Assembly (NCBI RefSeq): GCF_000953825.1
Contig: NZ_BBUL01000089.1
Coordinates: 1-64,000 of the forward strand
Length of the DNA: 64,000 nucleotides
From: Cellvibrio sp. OA-2007
GTDB lineage: Bacteria > Pseudomonadota > Gammaproteobacteria > Pseudomonadales > Cellvibrionaceae
Direction: 5' to 3'
Shown here: positions 46,330-56,908 of the stretch, piece by piece
How positions within the stretch are numbered: the first letter of the stretch is position 1
Layout of the letters: every line of letters starts with the position of its first letter
The notes under the pieces: generated by a model
The model's input: only the letters and a program-made list of their open reading frames with translations
Told to the model about the DNA's origin: nothing
Database searches by the model: none
Translations under genes and position numbers: made by a program

Positions 46330-47949
46330 ATGTCACTGCGTATCAAAATTTGGATCGTCTCTGCTCAAATTCTAATTGGCCTACTGGGAATTATGCTGAT
46401 TGGCCTGTATACGGTGCGCTATTCCAGCGGTCAGGACAATGAGGCGCGTGTTGAGCAGCTGCTCAACAGCACTTACGCCACTGTTATCCAAATGGAACAA
46501 ATGGCCGCACGTGGTGAGATGGATGATGAAACCGCTAAAAAAATCGCCACCACGCTACTGCGCAACAACATTTATCACAAATCAGAATACGTGTACGTCG
46601 CCGATGAAAAGCTTAATTTTGTCGCCGCGCCACTCGACCCGCAAATTCACGGCACCAGTTTTCATGAGTTTAAAGATGGCAATGGCCGCAGCGTGGGTGA
46701 AATTCTGCTCAAAGCCGTCAACAAAGCCAATGGCCAGCTCGCACGTTACAACTGGACCCAGAAACAGGCCGATGGCTCGATTGAAGATAAACTCTCCATC
46801 GCCAAGCTCTCACCGCGCTGGAGATGGGTGGTAGGCACCGGGATTGGTTTCAATGAAGTCAATGCACGCTTTTGGCAGACAGCCAAATGGCAGCTCACTG
46901 TATGTTTGCTGGTGATGCTGGCCATTGTAATACCTGTCGTGCTGTTTGCACGCAAGCTAGACCGCGGCCTGGGTGCCGAATTAAAAGAGGTATTAATTCT
47001 GGTGCGCGCGGTAGCCAGTGGCGACCTGACCGAACGCAATGTACACCAGGCGCCGGAGGACAGTATTTACGGTTCAGTGGTACGGATGCGGCATGCACTG
47101 CGCGAAGTGATTGGCGGTATATCGCAAATGGTTTCACGCCTGCACTCTATTAGTGACGATATAGTCCATAAAGCGGAAACCAGTACCGCTATGGCCGAAG
47201 ATCAAAGCATCAATACCATTAAGATCGCCTCATCTGCCGAAGAATTTAATATGCAAACCAAGGATGCTATGCAACAGGCCAAAGTCGCCACCAACCAAAC
47301 TGATCACGCATCCAAAACCGCAACCCAAGGCCAGCAACTCATCTCCAATGCAGTAAAAAGTTTTGTTGAAATCGATAATAGCGTGATTCAAACCCAGGGC
47401 AGTATCGATGATCTGGCCAATCGGATTAGCAGTATTTCAGCCGTTATTTCGGTAATCAGTGAGGTCGCCAACCAAACCAATCTGCTGGCGCTGAACGCGG
47501 CAATTGAGGCGGCACGCGCTGGCGAACAAGGGCGCGGCTTTGCGGTAGTAGCCGATGAGGTGCGTCAACTAGCTCAACGTACAACTCAAGCAACCAGTGA
47601 GATCAGCGAAACCATCACCTCAGTACAAAACTCCAGCCGCATTGCCAAACAAAATATGGACGACATGGTGATTCAACTCAAAGAGGGTATTGGGCAAACC
47701 CGACAAGGCGGTGAAATTGTAGAAAGCGTGCGCCACGAGACCGATGAAGTCGCCAAAATGGTGGCTCATATCGGCAGCTCACTCATCGAACATGTGCAGG
47801 CGAGCAGTTTAATTCTGGAGTACGTGAGTCAGGTGGAGCAGTCATCTCTGGGCACCAAAGATGCAGCGCGCGGCACCTTGATGGCATCGCAACAAATTCG
47901 CGAAGCATCCGACGAGCTCAGCCGCCGACTCGAAGGCTTTCGCTTGTAA
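46330..47949 (+). CDS. Methyl-accepting chemotaxis protein with a single Cache domain
   Basis: 539 residues. Two membrane helices (about 8-28 and 192-212) enclose a periplasmic sCache-type domain (about 35-185, with [16 protein letters not shown] and [11 protein letters not shown]), then HAMP (about 213-270) and the signalling domain with the conserved hairpin [20 protein letters not shown]. Cache domains bind small organic acids or amino acids. AGGGGG before the ATG. Lies between grpE and recN, which are adjacent in Pseudomonas. Confidence 0.93.
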   Translation: MSLRIKIWIVSAQILIGLLGIMLIGLYTVRYSSGQDNEARVEQLLNSTYATVIQMEQMAARGEMDDETAKKIATTLLRNNIYHKSEYVYVADEKLNFVAAPLDPQIHGTSFHEFKDGNGRSVGEILLKAVNKANGQLARYNWTQKQADGSIEDKLSIAKLSPRWRWVVGTGIGFNEVNARFWQTAKWQLTVCLLVMLAIVIPVVLFARKLDRGLGAELKEVLILVRAVASGDLTERNVHQAPEDSIYGSVVRMRHALREVIGGISQMVSRLHSISDDIVHKAETSTAMAEDQSINTIKIASSAEEFNMQTKDAMQQAKVATNQTDHASKTATQGQQLISNAVKSFVEIDNSVIQTQGSIDDLANRISSISAVISVISEVANQTNLLALNAAIEAARAGEQGRGFAVVADEVRQLAQRTTQATSEISETITSVQNSSRIAKQNMDDMVIQLKEGIGQTRQGGEIVESVRHETDEVAKMVAHIGSSLIEHVQASSLILEYVSQVEQSSLGTKDAARGTLMASQQIREASDELSRRLEGFRL

Positions 47950-47976
47950 TTAGATCGCTTTAATGCGGCGAGTTAC

Positions 47977-48013
47977 TTGCCTCCCTCGCCGCAATTACTG
48001 TATAAATAGCCAG
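47977..48013 (+). promoter_or_regulatory. recN promoter with LexA (SOS) box
   Basis: TTGCCT (47977-47982), 18 bases, TATAAA (48001-48006). CTGTATAAATAGCCAG (47998-48013) matches the CTG-N10-CAG LexA box with a perfect 5' half. It overlaps the -10 box, so LexA would repress recN as in other gammaproteobacteria. Confidence 0.75.
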
Positions 48014-48046
48014 ACATTTAGTCACCCTAAGTGTCTGGCTTTTTTA
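48008..48046 (+). terminator. Terminator of the chemoreceptor gene overlapping the recN promoter
   Basis: AGCCAGACA (48008-48016) pairs with TGTCTGGCT (48032-48040) followed by TTTTTATT. It ends chemoreceptor transcripts; the predicted recN start falls inside the left arm. Confidence 0.85.
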
Positions 48047-48071
48047 TTGCTGCAACGCTTGCGAGGCGCCT

Positions 48072-49739
48072 ATGCTCACTCACCTGAATATCCAAAATTT
48101 TACGCTGGTTGACCAACTCGATCTGGATATAAAGCCCGGTATGACAGTGATTACCGGTGAGACGGGCGCGGGAAAATCGATTGTATTGGATGCACTCGCA
48201 CTGACACTGGGTGATCGCGCCGAGGCAGAGCGAGTACGTGCAGGCGCCAGCCGCGCCGACATTACCGCCACCTTTGACACCAGTGCGATACCCAGTGCTC
48301 AAGAATGGCTGTTCAATATGGATTTGCAGCAACCGGACAACCCGCAAGAATGTCTATTGCGCCGCCTGATCAATAACGAGGGCAAATCCAAATCTTATAT
48401 CAATGGCCAACCTGTCACCTTGCAGCAATTGCGCCTGTTGGGTGAAATGCTGATTGATATTCACAGCCAACACGAACACCAATCGCTGCTAATTAAAGAT
48501 ACCCATCGCCGCCTGATTGATGAATTTGCCGGCCAAACCGATCTAGCCAAACAAGTGCGCCTTGCGTTTCGCGAGTGGCAGAGCCGCCTAGAGCATTTTA
48601 TTCACCTGCGCGATAACGCCGCCGATGTGAGCGCGCGCTTCCAGTTGCTTAGCTATCAATTTAATGAACTGGAGCAGCTAGGTTTGCAGCCGGGTGAGTT
48701 GGCCAAACTGGAGGCGGAACAGCGCAGCCTTGCCAACGCCGAAGAAATATTGCACGGCAGCCAACAGCTGGTCGCTTTTTGCAGCGACGACGAACAGGGT
48801 TTGAGCGTTAACCTGCATCGCGCCTTACACATACTGCGCAATTTGCCAGAGAAGTCACAGGCGCTGCAGACCGCAGAAGAGCTGCTGACCAGCGCCCAGA
48901 TTCAAGTTGAAGAGGCGCAGCATGAAATTGATCGCCATATCGATAGTTTTAATCTCGATCCGGAGCGGCTGAAGTTGGTGGAAGATCGTCTATCGGCGAT
49001 TTATGACCTGGCGCGCAAACACCGTATCCAGCCCGAAGAATTACCTGCTTTTATCGAAAAACTCAGCGCTGAACTGGAACAGCTGCAGGGCGGCGATGGC
49101 AAACTCGACCAACTCGCGCAGCAAGTCGAACAGGCTGAAAAAGCCTATCGCCAGCTGGCGGAACAACTCTCCGCCAAGCGCAGCAAAGCGGGTACCAGTC
49201 TCGCCAAACAAGTTAATGAGCAACTCAAGTTGCTGGCGATGACTAACGCTAATCTCAGTGTCAGCTTAATCCCACTCACCGAAAAACCGGGGCCTAATGG
49301 TTTGGAAGATGTGGAATTTCTCATCAGCACCAACCCCGGCCAAGCGCCGCGCCCACTGGCCAAAATTGCCTCGGGCGGCGAATTGTCGCGGATCAGTCTG
49401 GCGATTCAGGTGATTACCGCCAAAACTTCCGCCACCCCCACACTGGTGTTCGATGAAGTCGACGTAGGCATTGGCGGCGCCACAGGTGATGTGGTGGGGC
49501 AATTACTGCGGCAACTGGGCGAACGTGGGCAGGTGATTTGTGTTACCCACTTGGCGCAGGTGGCCAGCAAGGGGCATCAGCATTTGCAAGTGGTCAAAAC
49601 CGCCAGTAAAAAAAGTGCAGAATCCACCTTGGTGGAACTGGAAGGGGAGAGAAAAGTTGAGGAAATTGCACGTATGCTCGGCGGCCTAAAGATTACCGAT
49701 CAATCACTGGCGCACGCGCGCGAAATGTTGGAGTTATAG
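48072..49739 (+). CDS. recN: DNA repair protein RecN
   Basis: 555 residues. SMC-like ATPase: Walker A GETGAGKSIV (about 35-44), long coiled coils (about 155-370), ABC signature IASGGELSRISLAI, Walker B TLVFDEVDVGIGG. Acts in double-strand break repair. LexA box 60 bases upstream. Replaces the E. coli-style neighbours: here it lies between a chemoreceptor and fur. Confidence 0.97.
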   Translation: MLTHLNIQNFTLVDQLDLDIKPGMTVITGETGAGKSIVLDALALTLGDRAEAERVRAGASRADITATFDTSAIPSAQEWLFNMDLQQPDNPQECLLRRLINNEGKSKSYINGQPVTLQQLRLLGEMLIDIHSQHEHQSLLIKDTHRRLIDEFAGQTDLAKQVRLAFREWQSRLEHFIHLRDNAADVSARFQLLSYQFNELEQLGLQPGELAKLEAEQRSLANAEEILHGSQQLVAFCSDDEQGLSVNLHRALHILRNLPEKSQALQTAEELLTSAQIQVEEAQHEIDRHIDSFNLDPERLKLVEDRLSAIYDLARKHRIQPEELPAFIEKLSAELEQLQGGDGKLDQLAQQVEQAEKAYRQLAEQLSAKRSKAGTSLAKQVNEQLKLLAMTNANLSVSLIPLTEKPGPNGLEDVEFLISTNPGQAPRPLAKIASGGELSRISLAIQVITAKTSATPTLVFDEVDVGIGGATGDVVGQLLRQLGERGQVICVTHLAQVASKGHQHLQVVKTASKKSAESTLVELEGERKVEEIARMLGGLKITDQSLAHAREMLEL

Positions 49740-49785
49740 CGAGTAGACATTCCCGCCACACGGATAGAGAGCACCAGAAAATAAA

Positions 49786-49809
49786 AAGGGCGCGATAAAT
49801 CGCGCCCTC
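49786..49809 (-). terminator. fur terminator
   Basis: GGGCGCGAT (49788-49796) pairs with ATCGCGCCC (49799-49807). Minus-strand reading is followed by TTTTTATTTT, about 115 bases after the fur stop. Confidence 0.8.
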
Positions 49810-49921
49810 AAGCGAGTAACACAAATCAACGTTTTCTTTCATACAGCACTAACGTTTACCGCATCTAACACTTGCATTGCTACCTAAAATACAAAAGCTA
49901 TCTAACATCAACTTTTCTTCA

Positions 49922-50329
49922 CTAACGCTTCTTTCTTACATACAACACTAAACTGTGATCAGTCAGTTCGAAACCATACTCCGCTACGATACGCTTTTGC
50001 AAGGCTTCAATTTCATCATTATGGAACTCAATGATGCTGCCGGAATCTATATCGACCATGTGATCGTGATGTTCGCCGCGGGCAACTTCAAAAACTGAAT
50101 GTCCGCCGTCAAAATTGTGTCTCACTACCAAACCGGCGCTCTCGAATTGGGTCAAGACCCGATAAACAGTCGCCAAACCTACGTCATCACCCTGCTCCAT
50201 CAGCGCTTTATACACATCTTCCGCGCTCATGTGATGCTGTTCAGAGGATTCGAGCATTTGCAAAATTTTCACACGTGGCAAGGTCACTTTAAGACCCGCT
50301 TTGCGCAGTTCGTGGTTACCGTCTGCCAT
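49922..50329 (-). CDS. fur: Ferric uptake regulator Fur
   Basis: 135 residues. Winged helix DNA-binding domain (about 1-83, KVTLPRVKILQMLESSEQHHMSAEDVY), then the dimerisation and metal-binding domain with EHHDHMVDIDSG. The CxxC structural-zinc pair of E. coli Fur is missing here, as I recall for the Pseudomonas protein. ATG at 50329 with GGGGGA upstream; a TTG four codons earlier is less likely. Divergent from bamE (78 bases). Confidence 0.95.
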   Translation of the reverse strand: MADGNHELRKAGLKVTLPRVKILQMLESSEQHHMSAEDVYKALMEQGDDVGLATVYRVLTQFESAGLVVRHNFDGGHSVFEVARGEHHDHMVDIDSGSIIEFHNDEIEALQKRIVAEYGFELTDHSLVLYVRKKR

Positions 50330-50407
50330 TATTTCCCCCAAACCCTTCTCAGTCTTCCTGTGGTTCGGGTATTATCCGCGTTCATTTTCGTTAGTGGAAG
50401 CCCTTGT

Positions 50408-50863
50408 ATGAAATTAGCCAGCCGTGTTTTCCTGGCCGTGGTCTTAGTCTCCAGCCTCACCGCTTGCTCCAGCTTCCGCTTTCCCGGTGTATACAAAATT
50501 GGTATTCAACAGGGTCACATCATTACGCAAGAGATGGTGGAGCAACTGAAACTGGGCATGTCCAAGCGGCAAGTGCGCTTTGTACTCGGCAACACATTGC
50601 TACCCGATAGCTTCAACGATGATCGCTGGGACTACCCCTACAGCGTACGCCGCGGGTCTCAGGGTGACATCACCCAATATCTTTACACCGTGTATTTTGA
50701 AAACGACAAGTTGGTAAAGACCGAAGGTGATTTTCTACCTGGTAAAGCCCCACTGTCGGGCGATAAGTCTGAAAAGTATCTGGATGATATGAATCGCGAT
50801 GTGCCGGTTCCCACTGAAGACAGCACACCGCCAAAAGTGCCTGACCCAGAGGAACTTGAATAA
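50408..50863 (+). CDS. bamE: Outer membrane assembly lipoprotein BamE
   Basis: 151 residues. Lipoprotein signal ends LTAC (C20) with Ser at +2. BamE/SmpA/OmlA domain with PGVYKIGIQQGHIITQEMV, LKLGMSKRQVRFVLGNTLL and DRWDYPYSV. Part of the BAM complex that inserts outer-membrane proteins. The longer frame upstream overlaps fur and is not used. An acidic, Pro-rich tail extends past the usual domain. Confidence 0.96.
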   Translation: MKLASRVFLAVVLVSSLTACSSFRFPGVYKIGIQQGHIITQEMVEQLKLGMSKRQVRFVLGNTLLPDSFNDDRWDYPYSVRRGSQGDITQYLYTVYFENDKLVKTEGDFLPGKAPLSGDKSEKYLDDMNRDVPVPTEDSTPPKVPDPEELE

Positions 50864-50880
50864 ACCCAGGCATTACCCTG

Positions 50881-50920
50881 ATTAACCAAAACGCCCGGCA
50901 AGCCGGGCGTTTTGGTTAAT
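50881..50920. terminator. Bidirectional terminator between bamE and the GGDEF gene
   Basis: A perfect 19-base inverted repeat (50881-50899 with 50902-50920), core ACGCCCGGC/GCCGGGCGT. T-runs on both sides serve the converging genes. Confidence 0.9.
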
Positions 50921-50938
50921 GGGCATAAAGGGAATCAG

Positions 50939-52570
50939 TTAACTGCCAAAACAAATCCGGTCGCGACCTTCAGCTTTAGCGCGATATAGCGCAGCATCAG
51001 CCTCTTGCAGCAACTGCTCCGCGCGCTCCACACCGGGACGATAAGCTGCAATACCGGCGCTGAGTGTCACGTTAAAACTGCGCTGATCCGCCGTGAAAGT
51101 GATATCTCGCAGCCGCTGGCGCACATCATCCATCAAGGCTTGCGCCTCTTCGCGACTGCAGCGCGGCAACACGGCGACAAACTCTTCTCCTCCATAGCGC
51201 CCCACTGCGTCCGTCTTGCGCAGCCGTTGACGCAGCAGATGGGCAACCGCCTTGATTACCTTGTCGCCAGCAGGATGGCCATAGGTATCATTAACCCGCT
51301 TGAAATGGTCGAGATCCAGCATCACTACACTTAGGTTTTCACCACCACGTGCGGCACGATTTACCTCGGCATCCACCTGATCTTTGATGCGTGAATGTTT
51401 GAGTAGCCCCGTCAGGCTATCGCGATCCAGCGCATCACTTAACTGGCGGCTGCGCGCTGCGCGCACTGACACAGCGGTAATTAGTTCGCGGTCACCCAGC
51501 GGTTTACTTAAAAAATCATCACCCGCCCGCCCCATTGCCATCGCCCGCTTTTCCTCATCTTGCTCCGATGACAGATAAGTAATAGGGACGCGCAGCCAAT
51601 CCTGATTGAGACGAATCACCTGCGCCAATTCGATGCCGTTACAGCCAGGCATGTTGATATCGAGCAAAATTAATTCCGGGTGAAAATCCTGCAGCACTTC
51701 AAAAATATCGCGCGGGTTATTGCTGACTTCGGCGCGAATATCGGCCGAACTCAGCACCAATTTATAATGCTCCGCCAACGCCAAATCATCATCGATAATA
51801 AGTACGCGATGCGGCGCACTGCGATGACGATCAAGATAGTATTCAAAACATTCGACCAGGCGAATGATGTCCAGTGGTTTTACAAAATAACCCACTGCGC
51901 CAGCGCGCACAGCGGCATGATAGGCATCAAAATCGGTGCGGGTTGATACAAAAATAACCGGGATGGGAACGGGTAAATGAGATTGTAAATTAGCGACGGC
52001 AGCGGGAGTTTCACGCCCCTCTTCGGTAAACATGATGTCGCAAATCATGAAATCAGGCGGCTGTCGTAATACTTCCACCTCCGCTGCTGCGACAGTAGAG
52101 AAGTGCACAACTTGATGGCCAAAATGGCGCAGCGTCATGCAGACCTCGGCCGCCACGTCCGGATCGTCTTCCAATACGTAAATCAGGGTGTTGGTTTTGA
52201 GTGGCGCGCTTTGCGACACCAAGGGGATTTTTTTGGCGCCATCGTTTTGCGCCTGTCCATCGAGCGCCGCAACTGCAACGGCAAAAACGCGCAACATCCC
52301 CATATCCAACTGATTAGCAGAGAGCCATGCCTGCGCTTGCAGCTCTAATTTTTTCGCTTGTTTACCCAAATCTGCAAAGCCAAAACTGCCCGCCGACCCC
52401 GCCAATTTATGCAGTTTTTGGCTCAGTTGATCCAGTGCGCCATGCTGCAAATCAGGATCGCTCAACTTATTGACCAAATCGCGCAGCGACTGGATCTCTG
52501 CAGGTAAACGCGCCGCATAGTCGTCGCGCAGAGCCTGCAGTTTTAGCGCAATTTCAGCATTCTTATCCAT
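50939..52570 (-). CDS. Hpt-REC-REC-GGDEF diguanylate cyclase
   Basis: 543 residues. Hpt domain (about 5-90) with H54 in LHKLAGSAGSFGF; receiver 1 (about 130-250, Asp in FMICDIMF); receiver 2 (about 252-370, Asp in LILLDINMPGCNG, Lys in LSKPL); GGDEF domain (about 378-543) with DLDHFKRVNDTYGH, active site GGEEF and an intact inhibitory site RKTD five residues before it. Should make c-di-GMP with product inhibition, and the Hpt lets it receive phosphate from a hybrid kinase. Divergent from an HD-GYP gene. Confidence 0.92.
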   Translation of the reverse strand: MDKNAEIALKLQALRDDYAARLPAEIQSLRDLVNKLSDPDLQHGALDQLSQKLHKLAGSAGSFGFADLGKQAKKLELQAQAWLSANQLDMGMLRVFAVAVAALDGQAQNDGAKKIPLVSQSAPLKTNTLIYVLEDDPDVAAEVCMTLRHFGHQVVHFSTVAAAEVEVLRQPPDFMICDIMFTEEGRETPAAVANLQSHLPVPIPVIFVSTRTDFDAYHAAVRAGAVGYFVKPLDIIRLVECFEYYLDRHRSAPHRVLIIDDDLALAEHYKLVLSSADIRAEVSNNPRDIFEVLQDFHPELILLDINMPGCNGIELAQVIRLNQDWLRVPITYLSSEQDEEKRAMAMGRAGDDFLSKPLGDRELITAVSVRAARSRQLSDALDRDSLTGLLKHSRIKDQVDAEVNRAARGGENLSVVMLDLDHFKRVNDTYGHPAGDKVIKAVAHLLRQRLRKTDAVGRYGGEEFVAVLPRCSREEAQALMDDVRQRLRDITFTADQRSFNVTLSAGIAAYRPGVERAEQLLQEADAALYRAKAEGRDRICFGS

Positions 52571-52841
52571 AGGTGACCGATATCTGGGGGCAGCAGGAGA
52601 TTCTTATTATAGTGCGCGCATGGGTGCCTGACACCCACACCGCCACTATTCTCGACCAGAGCTTTAATCTGAATAATAGGAATGAATTCAGGGTTTAGCC
52701 AATCTTAATGGCATAACTACACAACCTCATCGCCGCGGCAGGCAATTTATTACGCATTCATTCCGCTTGGTAAAAAATCCCTGACTATACTAATCAAAAC
52801 ACAACAATATCCCTCTTTTTGCTTTCATTTATTGGATCGAC
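52571..52841. other. Divergent promoter region between cyclase and phosphodiesterase genes
   Basis: 271 bases holding promoters for both genes. TATACT (52786-52791) with a nearby TTGGTA at suboptimal spacing is the best plus-strand candidate. No operator recognised. Confidence 0.35.
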
Positions 52842-54065
52842 ATGCTCAAACGAATTGCGGTTAAAGATATTCAGCTCGGCATGTTCATTTGTGAATTTTG
52901 CGGTTCATGGATGGAACACCCGTTTTGGAAAACCAAATTTCTGTTAACCGATGAAAAGGACCTGCACGATATACAAGCGAGCGGCGTTAAAGAACTCTGG
53001 ATCGACGTAGAAAAAGGCACCGATTTGGCGGCGGCTGTGCAAGGAAAAACCGAAGAGGAGGTCGCGCAGGAAACCGAAGCCGTATTACTGGAAGCAGACA
53101 CTACACGAAGCAGAGAAAAAACGTCGCTTGACGATGAGATAGCAACCGCAGCAAAACTCTGTGCTAAAGCGAAAGAGGCGGTGATTGCTATGTTCAGCGA
53201 TGCGCGCATGGGCAAGGCGATTCAAATCGAGCAAGCGCGGGAATTAGTGGAAGATATCTCCAATTCAGTCCTGCGTCAGCCCCACGCATTAATCAGCTTG
53301 GCGCGCCTGAAAACTGCTGATGAATATACCTACATGCACTCGGTGGCGGTCTGCGCGCTGATGATTGCCCTCGCGCGCCAATTAAACCTTACCGAAGACA
53401 TGGTGCATGAAGCTGGTTTTGCTGGCTTATTACACGATATAGGCAAAGTTGGCATCCCGCTCAAGGTGCTCAACAAACCTGGCAAACTGACCGATAGTGA
53501 ATTTGCGATTGTAAAATCCCACCCGGATGTAGGCGCTAAAATCTTAATCGAAAGCTATCAAGTCAGCCCTCTGGTGCTGGATGTCTGCCTGCATCACCAT
53601 GAAAAAGTGGATGGCACCGGCTATCCCCACGGGCTCAAGGGTGACACTATCAGCCTGTTCGCAAAAATGGGCGCAGTCTGTGATGTTTATGATGCAATCA
53701 CCTCCAACCGCCCCTACAAAAAAGGTTGGGCGCCAGCAGATTCAATACGCAAAATGGCCGAGTGGAGTAAGGGCCATTTTGATGAAGCGGTGTTTCAAGC
53801 GTTTGTTAAAACCGTAGGCATCTACCCAACGGGTTCACTGGTACGGCTGGAGAGTGGCCGGCTGGCCGTGGTGGTAGAGCAACATGAAAGCTCTTTGCTC
53901 AGCCCCAGAGTAAAGGTGTTTTTTTCAGCCAAAACCAAAATGCCGATTATTCAAGAAACCTTGGACTTAGCAACGCTGGTGGGAAAAGAGAAAATTATCG
54001 GGCGCGAATCGCCAGACGACTGGGGTTTTAAAAATCTCGATATGCTCTGGTCAGGTATTAGCTAA
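52842..54065 (+). CDS. HD-GYP c-di-GMP phosphodiesterase
   Basis: 407 residues. N-terminal DUF3391-like domain (about 1-100, LKRIAVKDIQLGMFI), then an HD-GYP domain (about 145-340) with HSVAVCALMIALAR, HD motif LLHDIGKVGIP and HHEKVDGTGYPHGLKG. Metal ligands intact, so likely active, hydrolysing c-di-GMP. Divergently paired with the cyclase, so the two can set opposing levels. Confidence 0.92.
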   Translation: MLKRIAVKDIQLGMFICEFCGSWMEHPFWKTKFLLTDEKDLHDIQASGVKELWIDVEKGTDLAAAVQGKTEEEVAQETEAVLLEADTTRSREKTSLDDEIATAAKLCAKAKEAVIAMFSDARMGKAIQIEQARELVEDISNSVLRQPHALISLARLKTADEYTYMHSVAVCALMIALARQLNLTEDMVHEAGFAGLLHDIGKVGIPLKVLNKPGKLTDSEFAIVKSHPDVGAKILIESYQVSPLVLDVCLHHHEKVDGTGYPHGLKGDTISLFAKMGAVCDVYDAITSNRPYKKGWAPADSIRKMAEWSKGHFDEAVFQAFVKTVGIYPTGSLVRLESGRLAVVVEQHESSLLSPRVKVFFSAKTKMPIIQETLDLATLVGKEKIIGRESPDDWGFKNLDMLWSGIS

Positions 54066-54097
54066 ACCTACGGATCCTCGCTACGCGAGGATCACGA
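54063..54097. repeat. Half copy of dispersed repeat family 1
   Basis: On the minus strand: CGTGATCCTCGCGTAGCGAG and a following GATCCGTAGGTTTAG, matching the hairpin plus TATAGGTTTTA box of copies 1 and 2 but only one arm. Located between convergent stops of the HD-GYP and receiver genes, where the hairpin may also end transcripts. Confidence 0.5.
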
Positions 54098-54117
54098 TTC
54101 TCCGCCTATAGGGCAAC

Positions 54118-54501
54118 TTATTGTTTAGCCCATATAGCGCGCAACTCATCTGCTAGCGTCATAGGATCAAACGGTTTAGCGATGACGCCGACCGCCCCTA
54201 AATTGAGATAACCCTCCACCTCTTGCGGCTGCACCTTGGCAGTCATAAACACTACCGGTGTGTTGGCCAGTTCAGGAAAAACACGCAGCCCTTTAAGCGT
54301 TTCCGGGCCATCCATGCCTGGCATCATCACATCCAGCAGTATTAAATCCGGTTTAAATGGCACGGCTTTTTGCAGTGCTTCACTGCCGCAACTGCAAGAC
54401 TCCAAGGTAAAGCCATGAATACTCTCCAACACCATCACCGCAATCGCTTGAATATCCGGATCATCCTCAACGTATAAAATACGATTCAACTCGTGTGCCA
54501 T
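54118..54501 (-). CDS. Stand-alone receiver-domain response regulator
   Basis: 127 residues, only a receiver: acidic pair in LYVEDDPDIQ, phospho-acceptor Asp in LILLDVMMPGMDG (about 56), Thr/Ser in VFMTAK and Lys in IAKPFDP. No output domain. Directly downstream (46 bases) of two histidine kinase genes on the same strand, so probably their partner or a shuttle to the Hpt domain of the cyclase. Confidence 0.9.
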   Translation of the reverse strand: MAHELNRILYVEDDPDIQAIAVMVLESIHGFTLESCSCGSEALQKAVPFKPDLILLDVMMPGMDGPETLKGLRVFPELANTPVVFMTAKVQPQEVEGYLNLGAVGVIAKPFDPMTLADELRAIWAKQ

Positions 54502-54547
54502 TGCCAGTCACCTATAAAGAAACGAATGATGCGCACTTGCGCGGAAT

Positions 54548-56908
54548 TTATTGCAAAAAAGCCGGCTGTTCTATCGCTGGAAAGCAGGCAAAAAAAGTGG
54601 CGCCCTGCCCCGGCTCTGACTCAAAACCAATAGTGCCATGCATGCGTTCGACAAACGCTTTACTGATTGCCAAGCCCAACCCAGTACCGCCGCGCTGGCG
54701 CGAATCAGACGCGTCTGCCTGGGCGAACTTCTGGAAAATATGCGCGCGAAATGCATCGCTAATACCTGGGCCATGATCGACTACCGCAATCATTACCTGC
54801 TCGCCTTGCTGCGATAGCTGCACATCCACTCGCCCGCCGGCGGGTGAAAACTTAACTGCATTAGAAATAAAGTTGGCCAACACCTGCTGCAAGCGCTGCG
54901 CATCGACGCTGGCCCACAGTTCACCCTCCTCGGCTTGCAACGCCAGAGCAACATCAAACGTCGCGGCATAGGCTTTGTTGCTCTCAAGCGATGCAGCCAA
55001 AATCGGCATGATCGCTTGCTCCTGCATATCAAACACCATTTGCCCTGCAAGGATTTTTTCCATGTCCAGCAAATCATTGATTAACAGCGTCAGGCGCTGC
55101 GCATTTTTGTAGGCAATTTCTAACATGCTTTTCATTTTGCCCGGCAAATCGCCGAGCATGCCGCTGTTCATTAAGCCCAGCGAACCGGAAATAGAGGTGA
55201 GTGGGGTGCGCAATTCATGGCTCACGACCGATACAAATTCATTTTTCATTTGCTCGATGCGTTTGCGCTCGGTGATGTCTTGAATAAACGCCCATATCTG
55301 TTGCTCGCCACTGGGCGTTTCAATCAGCACACCATTAAGTAAAACAGGAATTAAATATCCTTCTTTGTGAATGTATTGTTTTTCATAGGGGCCGTAACGG
55401 CCATGGAGCAAGAGGTTTTGCAACTCATTTTTATCGGCCTGCGCGTATTCCGGCGGCGTCAAATCCATATAGTTCATGCTCAGAATTTCATCGGCACTGT
55501 AGCCAACCATACGCAAAAATTCCGGGTTGCATTCAATAAAACGACCATCGGTAAAATCATTCAAAATAATTGCCACCGGCGCCTGACTGTAAAGCGTTGA
55601 GAGCTTTTGCTCACTCAATAAGGTTGATTTATAGGCCTCTTCCGCGTCGGTAACATCCCAAATAAAACCATCGATACATTTCAGCTCGCCGCGCTCGTCA
55701 TAGACGCCACACCCCACCTCTTCAACCCAACGCAAACAGCCATCCGCGTGCTGGATACGATAGATCACGTGAAAAGATTCTTTGCGGAGCAAGGCTTCTT
55801 GTGCAATTTCATAAATCACCGGAACATCATCGCAATGGGTGATATCGGTCATGCTGAGCGCATTCTCGCCCATAAATTTTTCGGCTGGGTGGCCAGTCAA
55901 TTGCAATACCGCTGCGCTCAAATACAACATGGTCCAATTAGGATTATTTTCGCAGCGATACACCGCACCGGGGAAATTACTGATCATGGTCTGCAAGCGA
56001 AGCTCGCTTTCCTGCAGCTGGATGCGCGAATTGTGCAGCTCAGTGACGTCACCATGAGTACCCGCCATCCACAAAGGGGCTCCCTCCGAGGTAAAACTGA
56101 TCACCCGACCGCGCGCAAACACTATCACCCAGTGGCCAAGCTTATGCCGCATGCGGAATTGGTTTTCGTAAAAGTCCAATTCACCACTAAAGTGTTGTTC
56201 CAACAGCGCCCAGGATACTTTTACATCCTCTGGGTGGGTGAGCGATAACCAGGTGTCGATTGAGACTGGCGACAGTTCAGCGAGGCTATAGCCGAGTATC
56301 TCGGCCCAGCGCTCATTAAAAATAGTTTCACCGGTTTGCACGTTCCAGCGCCAGGTGCCCAGATTGGCGCCCTTAAGTACATCATCAAGAAGCTCACGCT
56401 GTTGAACAAGTGCGTAGTTTGCCTCGCGCAGCTCTAGCAACTGAACAATTTGCCGCGCTAATAATTTCAGCGTCGATAACTGCACAGGGCTGAGTTGACG
56501 CGGAACGCGGTCAATCACACAGAGAGTGCCCAGTGCATAACCTTCTCTCGTGACAAGAGGGGCACCGGCATAAAAACGTATGTAGGGTTCACCTAATACC
56601 AGCGCATTGTCGTTAAAGCGTGAATCGACCAATGCATCTTCCACTACCAATACTTCGTCTGGCGTGAGTATGGCGTGTGCGCAAAAAGCGAGGTCGCGCG
56701 AGGTTTCCGTTGCGCCCAAACCAAGGCAACTTTTAAACCACTGGCGCTCGCGATCAACCAGCGAGACAACTGCAATCGGCACTTCACACAAGGTCATCGC
56801 CAAATAGGCAATATCATCAAAACTTTGTTCGCGCTGGGTATCTAAAATGCCCAGGCGATATAAGTGCGCGAGCCGTTGATCCTCATCGATTGGCTTAGCT
56901 GCTTTCAT
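54548..56908 (-). CDS. GAF-PAS-PAS-PAS histidine kinase
   Basis: 786 residues, no membrane helix, so cytoplasmic. GAF (about 10-165), three PAS/PAC units (about 170-300, 305-430, 440-550), HisKA (about 555-620) with H in [15 protein letters not shown], HATPase (about 665-780) with N box [21 protein letters not shown] and [15 protein letters not shown]. Its ATG overlaps the stop of the longer kinase (ATGA), so both are made together. It lacks its own receiver; the lone receiver downstream may replace it. Confidence 0.93.
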   Translation of the reverse strand: MKAAKPIDEDQRLAHLYRLGILDTQREQSFDDIAYLAMTLCEVPIAVVSLVDRERQWFKSCLGLGATETSRDLAFCAHAILTPDEVLVVEDALVDSRFNDNALVLGEPYIRFYAGAPLVTREGYALGTLCVIDRVPRQLSPVQLSTLKLLARQIVQLLELREANYALVQQRELLDDVLKGANLGTWRWNVQTGETIFNERWAEILGYSLAELSPVSIDTWLSLTHPEDVKVSWALLEQHFSGELDFYENQFRMRHKLGHWVIVFARGRVISFTSEGAPLWMAGTHGDVTELHNSRIQLQESELRLQTMISNFPGAVYRCENNPNWTMLYLSAAVLQLTGHPAEKFMGENALSMTDITHCDDVPVIYEIAQEALLRKESFHVIYRIQHADGCLRWVEEVGCGVYDERGELKCIDGFIWDVTDAEEAYKSTLLSEQKLSTLYSQAPVAIILNDFTDGRFIECNPEFLRMVGYSADEILSMNYMDLTPPEYAQADKNELQNLLLHGRYGPYEKQYIHKEGYLIPVLLNGVLIETPSGEQQIWAFIQDITERKRIEQMKNEFVSVVSHELRTPLTSISGSLGLMNSGMLGDLPGKMKSMLEIAYKNAQRLTLLINDLLDMEKILAGQMVFDMQEQAIMPILAASLESNKAYAATFDVALALQAEEGELWASVDAQRLQQVLANFISNAVKFSPAGGRVDVQLSQQGEQVMIAVVDHGPGISDAFRAHIFQKFAQADASDSRQRGGTGLGLAISKAFVERMHGTIGFESEPGQGATFFACFPAIEQPAFLQ

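Noticed and set aside
50099-50407. Long N-terminal extension of bamE
   Set aside because: It overlaps fur on the other strand; the lipoprotein signal clearly starts at 50408.
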